From Nothophaeocryptopus gaeumannii (taxonomy: Eukaryota > Ascomycota > Dothideomycetes > Mycosphaerellales > Mycosphaerellaceae): a stretch of 64,000 nucleotides of DNA. A model generated the notes under the pieces. That model worked only from the letters and a program-made list of their open reading frames with translations, was not told the DNA's origin and made no database searches. Below, one piece after another: positions 55,056-64,000 of this stretch; positions within the stretch are counted from its first letter, which is position 1, and each line of letters starts with the position of its first letter. The stretch spans positions 248,001 through 312,000 of the forward strand of contig JASISA010000041.1 in assembly GCA_031771865.1 (NCBI GenBank), in the 5' to 3' direction. The translations under genes and the position numbers were made by a program.

Positions 55056-56260
55056 ATGAATGCCTCCAACGTATCGAGCTCAGAGCCATACAGGCTTCGA
55101 CACGCAACGCCTCTAATTTCCGGCATATCAGATTCTCATTTAGCACTTGCGCTACCCATTCTCGTTCACTGGCTGACCTCGGCATTCTTCGAGCTTTGTG
55201 AACGGACTGGTATCTGGGAGAAGTATCGTCTACACACATCTGTCGAAGAACAAAAAAAGAATCTAGTGACTAGAGCTGAGTGTCTTCGTGTGACTATTCA
55301 ATGTCAGGTAAGCACCAGACGTACATTACTATAGCGGTACTGCAGCTTATGATTGAAGATCCTACAAACGCTCTTCGGCCTGGCGCTTGGTCTCATTGGC
55401 GAAGGTGATTTCGTCGGAAACGAGGACTACGAGCTGGATATCTGGACCAAGCGCGTGCATACATTCATCACGAGTGTAAACTGTGTGCCTACGGCAATCA
55501 CGCTGCATCGTACGTCTTCAGAATGTTTCAGTTCTCCGGCACAATCGTCAATCGAGACATATGGAGGTTATGGGCATCATAACGAGCCCAACATTGCTCA
55601 TCCGACATCGTACGAAATTCTCGTAGCACAGACCATTTACTGGCTTATCGTACCTCTGGTACGAATGATCGCGACAATCATCGTAGCAGATGCGTTCATG
55701 TACGGATTACATCGGCTGAACCACACCAGCAAGTGGATGTATAGTATGTTATTGGAGTGAAATTTCGACTCCATTCACCTCCTAACGGGGTACAGAACAC
55801 ATACATTCACAACATCATCGCCTATACATTCCATACTCTTGGGGAGCATCGTATAACCACCCTTGGGACAGCATCATTGTCGACGGTCTTGGCTATGGCA
55901 TCGGATGCAGCGTCTCAGGGCTCTCCACAAGGCTGTCGATTCTGCTTTTCTCTTACGCATCGTTCAAGAACGTCCTGGACCACTGCGGTTACGTATTTCC
56001 CTGGGACATAATGAAGCACATTACTGGGACAGACGCTGGGTTTCACGATGTTCATCATCAAAGCTGGGGCTTGAAGGTAAGTCGATGCTCTCCGATCGGT
56101 CAGGCGACTAGCTAACACGATAAAGTCCAACTTTGGGGCACACTTTAGCATTTGGGATCGTCTTTTTGGAACTTATTTCGATGATGAAGAAAAGATTGCT
56201 AAATTGCGTCAAAAATACCGCAGCGAAGCGGAGAAGTCTTTGCTGCATAAGACTTTGTAG
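55056..56260 (+). CDS. Fatty acid hydroxylase/sterol desaturase superfamily protein 1
   Basis: Membrane di-iron oxygenase with histidine boxes. Exons 55056-55307, 55359-55743, 55796-56076, 56126-56260 (about 350 residues). Box 1 HRLNH, box 2 HSQHH (formed just after the second splice), box 3 HDVHH; the text between reads PYSWGASYNHPWDSIIVDG and DHCGYVFPWDIMKHITGTD. It has several hydrophobic membrane segments and a charged C-terminus (DDEEKIAKLRQKYRSEAEK). Splicing is essential: without it the frame stops at each intron. All three intron positions and phases match the second copy at 58.9 kb, so the two are paralogues. Family members hydroxylate or desaturate sterols and long-chain lipids; in this cluster a tailoring role is inferred. 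Confidence 0.9.
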
Positions 56261-57124
56261 TCTGTCGGTTGTGGTCGGTGAAAGACACAATCGCACTCGA
56301 TGAGATCGATTGGTCCAATTAGCTGCAATTGGAAACATCCCACTGTTCGGACACTGTAAAGTGTAAGATTGTTCTGATATTCGTAGACACCATCTACTGC
56401 AACACGCTACTCGCCGTTCTGATACGTGTGTAACTTGTTCGAACGATTCGTCAAGCGGATGAGCCCTAGCATGACTATCAAAGGACCGTCTGGCTTCGAC
56501 CGATAAAGAGCGTGTTCCCGGACAAGAGCAGTGACAGAACACCCAAGCCTGAGTAGTGTTTGCAATGAGACGCTGATACTTTCTGATGATGCAGTATGCC
56601 ATGTTAAACAAGGCCTGGTTGTTGTGCAGAGTCGGGCCAGGCCAGGCCACCCCTGACCCGGCAGTTTCTGCAGACAAGGTTGCGCCCCGCTGGCCCGAGC
56701 GAGTGGCTTAACAAGCTTTTCATCCTTATAACGACATCACATGCGTGGGATGAGCCATCTGTACGAGACACTGCCGCTTCGTGCTGCCGCTTCGTGCTGC
56801 CGCTTCGTGCTGCCGTCGTGCTGCCGCTTCGTGCTGCCGCTTCGGGCCCAGATCGCGAGTAATCCCACTTTGGCTTGCGAGCTGGTGGGCACTTAGGTTA
56901 CGAGCATTGGACCGGCGATGCCAAACTCTTATGCTGAACTCAACTTGTGTACCGCCAGCAGCATTGCACGGTCTGCACTACATGCCGTAGTATCAATCGG
57001 TTACGACAATTCGTGGCTGAAGCTAACAGAGGCCCATGACATTTTCTTTAGCTATCATTGTACTTCACGGTCATGCGAGGTCGCGCAGATACATCGCAAA
57101 GCAGTCTCATCGCAAATTCTGAGT
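56261..57124. other. Intergenic with a tandem repeat, no gene supported
   Basis: A 189-codon minus-strand frame (56,108-56,677) runs antisense into the hydroxylase 3' end and has no organised pattern; I treat it as chance. The interval holds a 13-bp tandem repeat. Confidence 0.45.
56771..56846. repeat. 13-bp tandem repeat, six units
   Basis: Unit CTGCCGCTTCGTG repeated head to tail; the fourth unit is two bases short and the last ends CGGGC. Sits in the gap between the first hydroxylase and the transaldolase gene. Confidence 0.85.
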
Positions 57125-58450
57125 ATGGCATCCACGGACTCATCAGCAGATGTACACATAAGCGCGCTGGAATACTTGCGCACCAAGTCATGTATTGATT
57201 TCGACTCTCTCAATTTGCAAGGTGAGCAGCAGAATTATCGTGGCATATTCGAGGCTCATGGTTCCCCAGCCTGCAAGGCCCTTGGGCCATTTCCTGATTG
57301 CACGTCGAATCAGGTGAGTATTGAGGCAGAGATGAAGTGTCTCAAGAGAAAGCTGATGTAAAATGCAGTGGGAAGCATACGCTCAGTTAAGCGATCCCAA
57401 TAATGCCAGCGTCTTGAAAGAAGCTGCGGCCCGGGCGCGGCAACTTCGAGGGGAGTTTCAAGATGTGTCGGAAGAGCAACTCGGGGTTGAGATTGGCGTT
57501 TGAGCAGCCCTCAGAACCTCTGGTGGCGGCGCTGACTAGAGTTCAGATGATCATACTCGCTCTACGCATCACGCCGGCGATCTTGGGGTCGGTTCACGTC
57601 ATGTGCAATCCCTTCTATTCCTGGGATGCAGACAAAGTCTGCGCGACTGGATACCGTTTGTGGTTCCGCAACTTCTTGAAACTTTTTGGAATTCAGCCAA
57701 CATCTGTTAGGTTTTCACGCCATATCCCATATTCTGCAACCTTCCTTCGACCGCTCCAGGCTGATCATGAAAGTTCCTGCCACTTGGGAAGGCCTTCAAG
57801 CCTGCCGGAGACTTACTCAAGTCGGAATCAAAACCTTGGCCACAACTCTATTCACAATGGAGCAAGTTGTACTTGCGGGAGAAGCGGGCTGCACATCTAT
57901 TTCTCCTTTCACTTATGAGCTTCGTGCTCATTATGACAGCTCGTACGCGATCTACGGAGCTCCGCCCGACAGACCTCACTGACATACACTGCAGGTTCAC
58001 AGACAAGGATCCGATACTTCAGTTGAATATTCAGGCCCAAAACTATTACAAGCAACATGGCATCCCCACCAAGGTGAAGGCGTGTGCGTTCATGAGAACC
58101 GAAGAGGCCATTGCTATAGCTGGTGTTGATGCGATGACTTTGCCAGCAGAGGTAATCGAAGAATTGTCCGTTATGATGGACGATAGAAAGGGGTTCGAGG
58201 CACGATCAATCGTTTCGCAAATCAAGACAGACCAGCAAGAGCTCGTAAGCTACATAAACGATAGGACGAAGTTTACCCGAGCGCATCTTCTCAACAAACG
58301 AGGGAAGGCAAAGACAGAAGATGTGAGTATTCAATGAAGGCCTTTTGGATCGTAAGACTGAAACCTGAGTAGGCCATCGCTGTGTTCTGCATATTCCAGG
58401 CTCAAGCTGAGTCGCTTTTTACCGAGTTTTGGACGCAGCCGAAGCTGTGA
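57125..58450 (+). CDS. Transaldolase-family protein, seven exons
   Basis: Homologue of the class I Schiff-base transaldolases that move a dihydroxyacetone unit between sugar phosphates. Exons 57125-57221, 57270-57313, 57369-57497, 57547-57655, 57711-57942, 57995-58322, 58373-58450 (about 338 residues). Joined text follows fungal transaldolases: ALEYLRTKSCIDFDSLNLQ, CKALGPFPDCTSNQ (catalytic Asp region), EEQLGVEIGMIILALRITP, LGSVHVMCNPFYSW, LIMKVPATWEGLQACR (Schiff-base Lys), IKTLATTLFTMEQVVLAGE, GCTSISPFTYELRAHYDSS, GIPTKVKACAFMRTEEAIA, AGVDAMTLPAEVIEELSV. Two introns have weak GTTTGA/GTTTGT donors. The C-terminal part is more divergent than the core. Pathway enzymes of this type are normally housekeeping, so its place between two hydroxylase paralogues suggests a dedicated role or a cluster-resident copy supplying a sugar-derived unit. 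Confidence 0.85.
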
Positions 58451-58914
58451 ATGGACGATCTGCTAGACATTAGAGAGTACGTGGCGAGCCACTGAAGGCT
58501 GAGCACGCTCAGCTTCGCTAGTCTTATCAAAGACGCAGTCGTACAAAGTGTTCCGTTGAAACTATAACAGCTCCGGTTACATTTAATCGGCAGCAGAGCC
58601 AAGTAGTGTTCGACTTTCCTCTTTCGCATTCGTGCATAGACAGGGTACTGGATAGTCCATGTGATGTCCCTTATCTTACAACAAGGATAGCATTGGGATC
58701 CATGAGCAACCCGTTGCTTGAATCGCAACCACAGGTCAATGACAACCCCTGTAGCCTGCTGAACCCTCGTAGAATCCGAGCCACGTCTACCACTGGGGTC
58801 AGAGTGCGATAGCTTTGGGAAGCAAGCCGAGGTCAAGACGTTACTACGTGGACTAAAACCTGTACGAAGAGATCGAGTTGTATGAATCGCAGCATCTGCA
58901 TCAATCCCATCAGA
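58451..58914. other. Intergenic, no gene seen
   Basis: Between the transaldolase stop and the second hydroxylase start. Short frames only; should contain the hydroxylase promoter. Confidence 0.4.
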
Positions 58915-60051
58915 ATGAATGTAACTAGTAGGGATATATTTATGGAGCAATGGGACCAGCCGGTGACTGGCAGCACGGAGCTGATTCCTGGATTATCGGA
59001 CTATAATCTGTCCTTGCTAATTCCTATAGTGACGCACTGGTCAGTCTCAGCTATCTACGGAATCTTTGAGCAGTTCAGGCTCTTCGAGCAATATAGAATC
59101 CACACCAGCGAAGAAGAAAAGCATAAGAATACTGTTGGACGATGGGAATGTCTCCGTCGCGTCATTCTGATTCAGGTATGTGGGCTCGCATCTATCTTTC
59201 CGAGACTATATTCACAGGAAGGATCAAGATCATGCAGACTGCCCTTGGCGTTGGCCTCAATATGATCTCTGGAGAAGACGTCTCGCTCGATATCGAGGAA
59301 GAGCTTGACAAATTGGCTGTTTGGGCTCGTCCGTTCCTTCGAACCTTCGCTGTACTCAAGGGAACGGCTATTGAACGTTCGGCGGAGAGAAACCTTTCGA
59401 TTTCGTTATATCACTTCGTGGTGCCAGCGATACGATTCTACGCTGCCCTCTGGCTGGCAGATACCTGGGTCTACTTCATCCATCGTGCCGAACACAACAA
59501 CACCTGGCTATACAGTAAGCACAAAAGACCATCGACGATACTACAAACTAAGCATTGAGCAGAGACCTTCCACGCCCGTCACCACGAGCTATACGTACCC
59601 TACAGTTGGGCTGGGATCCACGACCAACCTTTCGAAAGCCTATTCCTCAGCGTCGGAGCATTCATTCTTGCAGTCTGGGGGACAGGAATGTCCGTGAGAG
59701 AAAGCATGGTCTTCTCGGCCTTCTCCTCAGCCAAGGCTTGTACTGATCACAGTGGATACCGTATCCCGTGGAACCCGATTGACATCTTCACCTCGGTCGG
59801 CGCTCATTACCATGATAAACATCATCAGTTGTGGGGGTTCAAGGTATGTCGGACGTACACATGGTCGCCTTCACGTAGTAACACATTTGTTGTAGAAGAA
59901 TTTTGCGCTTCACTTCCAATTCTGGGATCGGTTGCTTGGAACTGAATGGAAGGATGAGGAGGCTGCGAAGAAGTTGTATACTAGAGATCGTAAGACCGCG
60001 GGTGAAGCCCTTGATCGTAGAGAGCGTTCCCGTCGAGAGAAGCAAGCATGA
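58915..60051 (+). CDS. Fatty acid hydroxylase/sterol desaturase superfamily protein 2
   Basis: Second di-iron membrane oxygenase of the cluster. Exons 58915-59175, 59229-59514, 59563-59843, 59896-60051 (about 327 residues). Histidine boxes HRAEH, HARHH and HDKHH are complete; other text: LYVPYSWAGIHDQPFESLF, CTDHSGYRIPWNPIDIFTS, ALHFQFWDRLLGTEWKDEE, and a Lys/Arg-rich tail (a possible ER-retention-type basic end, ...REKQA). I took ATG 58915 because the first copy starts at the matching place; an in-frame ATG at 58882 would add 11 residues. Intron positions and phases equal those of copy 1: before the (I)xQT motif with an unusual AAG acceptor, after the first His box (phase 1), and after the third box. 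The copies are well diverged, so the duplication is not recent. Confidence 0.9.
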
Positions 60052-60412
60052 TGATATTACGAAGAAGGAGTTCCTGCGATCAGCCTGGTCTTTCTGAAGG
60101 CATCATGAATTGCTTTTGAGTCGGAGCTGAGTACTCTGTATCGTTGAATAGAGCGTGAATAGGGATGTTCTGTTGTCCAAATTGCGTATTGGAGTCCGTA
60201 GAGGCTGTCTGCCGGTTGTATAGCTTTCGAGTACGGATAAATGTGGAAGAAAGCGGCATACAGTACTGTTATCATTGCACGACCAGGGGTGACGCGGGGT
60301 CCAGAGTATGCTTCTAGAGCAGTATGACCCAAGGTTTGATGTGCCAGAGTACTCTCCCATCTCCTGATCTTTCTCGCTGCCTTGTTTCTACCAGACCCAA
60401 AGACTCCTCAAG

Positions 60413-61495
60413 ATGCCAGCTATTCCTCCAGGCTCACTTGTCCTCGTGACGGGTATCAATGGCTACGTAGCTAGTCATGTTACAGATCAGCTTCTCCAAC
60501 GCGGCTTTCATGTCCGCGGCACCGTGCGTGATGGCTACAAAGCCGAATACATGCAAGAAATGTTCTCCAGCAAATACGGGGATAAAGCTCTCGAGATTCA
60601 TATCGTCCCCGACATGGCAGCCGACCATGCGTTCGACGAGGTCATCAAAGGTCAGACATCCATAAGAGAGATCAGTGGTCCCATCGACATCAGCTGAGAG
60701 TCCAAGTTTGTAGACTGTGCCGGAGTAATACATGTTGCGACAGATCTCACCTTGAATCCCGACCCAAACATCGTTATTCCAATGGTAGTATCTGGCGCGA
60801 GGAATGTTCTCAATGCAGCCGCATCCACCCCAAGCGTCAAACGCTTCGTGTACACTTCATCCGCATCAGCGTGCACTGCAGCGATTCCCAACAAGAAGTT
60901 CCATATTGACACGGATACTTGGAACGATGCAGACGTCGAATTGGCCTGGGCTCCTCCACCATACACTGGCCACCGCAGGAAGCTGGCTGTGTATGCTGCG
61001 AGCAAGACTTTGGCAGAAAAGGAGTGCTGGCAATTTATTCAAAAGAGAAAGCCTGGCTTCGTCTTCAATACAATTTTGCCAAATTGCGTGATTGGAAAGA
61101 TACTGTGCAAACATCAGCCAGCTTCGACTGGAGGCTGGTATAAGAAACTATGGAAAGGAGATGAAGAGACGCTTCATCTGCTTCGAGAGCTCTTTGCTCC
61201 TCAGCATTATATCAACGCTACTGATACAGCACTTTTACACGTGGCTGCGATGATGGAGGAAGATGTTGTAGGAGAAAGGCTGCTGGGATTTGCTGGCCCG
61301 TTCAATTTCAACGACACGGTTGATATTTTGGAGAAATTGGACACCACAGGCACCAGAAGATGGACTAGGATTCCCGATGCAGCGAAAGATATCATGACTG
61401 TGGACACGGACAGATCGCAAGAGTTACTCCGCCGCTACGGGTGCACAGGCTGGACTGACCTGGAGACGTCCCTGAGAGAAGCTGTGGAGTCGTAG
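60413..61495 (+). CDS. NAD(P)-dependent epimerase/dehydratase, ketoreductase-like
   Basis: Extended SDR of the dihydroflavonol-4-reductase/Gre2-like group, reducing aldehydes or ketones. Exons 60413-60650 and 60714-61495 (about 339 residues), phase-1 intron GTCAGA...TTTGTAG. Text: LVLVTGINGYVASHVTDQL (cofactor motif TGxxGYVAxH), GFHVRGTVRDGYKAEYM, DCAGVIHVATDLTLNPDPN across the join, VKRFVYTSSASACTAAI (Ser), YAASKTLAEKECWQF (Tyr and Lys), NCVIGKILCKHQPASTGGW, YINATDTALLHVAAM. The catalytic triad is complete. It is a natural partner for the aldehyde released by the R domain of the NRPS-like enzyme (inference). Confidence 0.92.
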
Positions 61496-62743
61496 TCGTA
61501 GAAAGCTGGCCGATACTGAAGCACATCATGAATTCCTGGCGAGCAAGTCCGTCAATCTTGCGGAGTGTTGGTCCAGCTTGCGGAGTGTCGCCCGGTCCAG
61601 CTTGCACGATCCCAGAAGCACTCGATTTCGTCTACAATACGTCAATGCGATGCTTGATAGACACACTTTCCTTATACAATTAAGCTCGCAGCAGTATCCC
61701 TGTTGACTTTGGATCTCGTGTTTTCCCTGCAAGAGTTCATTTGCGCAAGCCTCTTGAATCGACTAGGATCGTCCGCAACTCAACCGTCGGTCAGCCTCGA
61801 GACTTCCTCCCACCCCAGCATATCCCGATTGATTTAGCCTTTAAAGCACTCTACATGCATTGTAGCAAGCGAGGCGAGGAACGAGCGAAGTACGTTCCTT
61901 AAGGTGAACGTAGCGAAAGACGCAGCGAGCCTATAGGCGAGGAAGGGAAACGAGCAAGTAAGCGAAAGACAGGGACGATACCCGAGCGCGCGAGGTAGGC
62001 ACGTCGTTCGAAGTTAATAGCATCTTCCTATCTAGCCTCGCGTAGCGCCGTTAGTCCCTTCAGGAGCCTAGTGCAATTTGAAGGAATTAAGTCACCGCTG
62101 CGGTAGGATCGGCTTACTAGGGTAAGGGGAGTCTCGAGCGTCGGTTAGCTCTGCAGTTTCGAGACATGTTTACCTGCAAGCATCAAAGTCACATCTGCCC
62201 TGCAGGTGGGAAGGCTTCAGGACTGCCAAAGGAGAATCAGACCTCATGGTTAGATGCATCATTGCGATCGACTGTTTGGTAGTACACGAGAGGTGGGTTC
62301 CCCTCGCAGTGGACCTCTAGATTGTTACCTCTACACTTCTCAACCATCTTTGAGGGGCATCAGCCAAACCTTGCTTTTTGCTTTCTCATCGCTCACCAAT
62401 CAGGAGAACCTCTGGCAGTCTATCAGAGGGAGCGGCATTTGTATAGCGAGGGGATCATTGCAGATAGCCCTCTGCCAGACGACTGCCGCACGACTTCGTT
62501 CTTGTCATAGGGTTGAAAGGCTACTGAAGTCCGAGATGAGGGCGCGTACTGGGAACCAGCCCTGCAGTGATTCAACTTACAAAGCAGTACGGCTGCTCTC
62601 GGGACTGAAAATAGTTCCCAGCTCAAAGCACAAAGTAGGAGCATCGCGACAGGTCAGCGTTTCAGACCGTAATCGCACCGCAAGCCACGGCCAACCGGGG
62701 AAGGAGTTGGAAGCATTCCTGCGGAGCGCGAAGTAGACTTGAT
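61496..62743. other. Gene-free gap with a compositionally odd segment
   Basis: About 61,860-62,130 is purine-rich on the plus strand (AAGCGAGGCGAGGAACGAGCG ... AAGCGAAAGAC) and then full of TAG/CTA/TTA words with few CA or TG steps, the look of an old RIP-mutated repeat. No terminal repeats or coding remnants recognised. Frames at 62,254-62,736 have no organised pattern. Confidence 0.45.
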
Positions 62744-63809
62744 ATGGCTCCTCAAGTTCTCGAATCATCTGCAATCTTCTCGGTGTCGCACATTACGTGT
62801 GTCTTGACTGGTGGCGGTTCCGGAATAGGCTTGATGATCTTGCAGACACTCATTGCCAATGGCGTTCGGCGTGTATATGTTGTCGACAAGAGAAGAGAAG
62901 CGTTGGAGACAGCCTTGAGACTATATGGCAATGGACCGGGAGAGATGAAAATGTGTGCTCCCAGTGGCCTGCGTTTAATCTATGTTTCTACCAGCATCGC
63001 TGACTGTTGTGTAGATTGGCCGCAGATATCAGTAATAAGCAAGAGATACTGAACCTTGCAGCTCATATCGCTGAGCAAGAGGAAGATGGCATACATCTCC
63101 TCATCAACAACGCAGGTGTCGCGCTCGATCACTCAACACGCTTCAACGAGCTATATGCCCCTTTTGATCCATCTTCCGCCGCAGCAATCTCGGCTCATTT
63201 CTTAAGGTCTGAGCCATCAGACTGGAGCGCATCATTCAGTACGAACGTGATGGGAGGATTCTTCATGAGCATGGCATTTCTACCGCTCTTGGATCGCGGT
63301 ATCGAGAGGAGCGGAGTCGAGGGGTATACTTCCAGTATCATCAACATCTCGAGCAATGCCGCATTCCTGAAAGACAGTTGCCGAGGCTACATTTCTTACG
63401 CAGCAAGCAAAGCAGGCACAGTGCACCTGAGCCGTATGCTGGCAACACTCTTCAAAGACACTCGAGTGAGAGTGAACCAGATAGCACCAGGAACTTTCCC
63501 GACTATGGTAAGCTCGCTTAGTGTCATGGCACCAGGTGCTAATAGTGTACGGTGTAGATGACGACAGGTTCATCAGGTCCGGATCTGAAGTCTACCATGA
63601 ATCGACCAGTGAGTAACGCTGCAGGTATGGGTCTCTTGACGTTGAAGACGATTGTTCTGCTGACGTTTGTCTACCAAGGACGTCCGGGCGAAGAATCAGA
63701 TATCGGAGCCTCAGTGTTACTGCTCGCGGGAATTGGAGGGACCTATTACAATCACCAGATACTGTTTCCTGATGGAGGAGAGACTCTCATATCGCCTGCT
63801 GCCATCTGA
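62744..63809 (+). CDS. Short-chain dehydrogenase/reductase, complete active site
   Basis: Classical SDR, four exons: 62744-62952, 63015-63507, 63558-63624, 63679-63809 (about 299 residues). Cofactor motif VLTGGGSGIGLMILQTLIA; ILAADISNKQEILNLAAHI across the first join; LLINNAGVALDHSTRFNEL; FSTNVMGGFFMSMAFLPLL; SIINISSNAAF (Ser); YISYAASKAGTVHLSRML (Tyr and Lys of YxxxK); QIAPGTFPTM; then, across the last intron (GTATGG...CCAAG), VSNAAGRPGEESDIGASV. It matches the 46-kb SDR in overall plan but keeps the catalytic Tyr. Last gene in the window; likely part of the cluster. Confidence 0.9.
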
Positions 63810-64000
63810 AGGTCGCCGTCTCTTAAAGGGTAGGCTTCGCACAGGATCGATCCGAACTCGCGTGAGTCAAGCTGGATCGTTACAGTAGCCAGACGAATGC
63901 TCTGGCGAGTATTCAAATAATGTTGTCATAGGACAGCATCTGCGTCAATCGAATGTTTTAGTAGTCATTTGCGAACACGTCTATGGGTCTTACAGGTCTA
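63810..64000. other. Right edge, no gene seen
   Basis: Downstream flank of the last SDR. The cluster may continue beyond the window. Confidence 0.4.

Noticed and set aside
56108..56677. 189-codon minus-strand frame overlapping the hydroxylase 3' end
   Set aside because: Composition is disordered and it runs antisense to a well-supported exon; no homologue recognised.

Overview
The window is nuclear DNA of a filamentous ascomycete (Pezizomycotina; a dothideomycete is my best guess, from the feel of the proteins only). The signs are many short introns of about 45-60 bases with GT...AG ends and CTAAC/CTGAC-like branch sites, fungal-type housekeeping genes (homoserine acetyltransferase, Drs2-type flippase, mitochondrial ribosomal protein mL60, sedlin/Trs20, a BEACH protein, a vacuolar-type subtilisin), a hAT transposon, a solo LTR, patches that look RIP-mutated, and a secondary-metabolite gene cluster. 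Exon joins were worked out by hand from splice signals, phase and family resemblance.

Bases 1-29,700 are a mostly ordinary core-genome stretch: MET2 (-), a possible small cysteine-rich secreted protein (+), DRS2-like flippase (-), a small putative mitochondrial or membrane protein (+), MRPL31/mL60 (-) divergent from TRS20 (+), a hypothetical gene (-), a Ure2-type glutathione S-transferase (-), a second hypothetical gene (-), a 2.5-kilo-residue BEACH/WD40 protein (-) and a subtilisin (+). The gaps at 9.7-11.7 kb and 14.3-16.3 kb show no convincing gene.

Bases 30,100-38,400 are a decay zone. A nearly intact 2.9-kb hAT element with perfect terminal inverted repeats sits inside an exon of a HpcH/HpaI-type aldolase gene, flanked by an imperfect 8-bp target duplication. 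The aldolase also carries an in-frame stop and lacks a recognisable 5' end. Beside it lies a divergent allantoate-permease-like MFS gene ruined by frameshifts and stops. Then follow a solo LTR (TG...CA, 5-bp target duplication), a diverged direct repeat and a small minisatellite.

Bases 38,400-63,900 are dense with accessory metabolism. A divergent glycosyltransferase pair (DUF3405 and GT90/CAP10) borders what I read as a biosynthetic gene cluster: amino-acid permease, MFS exporter, SDR, NmrA-like reductase, a single-module NRPS-like enzyme (A-T-R, no condensation domain), a P450, two fatty-acid-hydroxylase-superfamily paralogues flanking a transaldolase homologue, an epimerase/ketoreductase and a second SDR at the right edge. 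The likely logic is: the A domain activates an amino or other carboxylic acid, T carries it, R releases it as an aldehyde or alcohol, and the oxygenases and reductases tailor it while the transporters handle precursor and product. The transaldolase homologue, a first SDR lacking the catalytic tyrosine, and a P450 with a non-canonical I-helix make the set unusual. No pathway-specific transcription factor is visible, and the cluster may continue past base 64,000.
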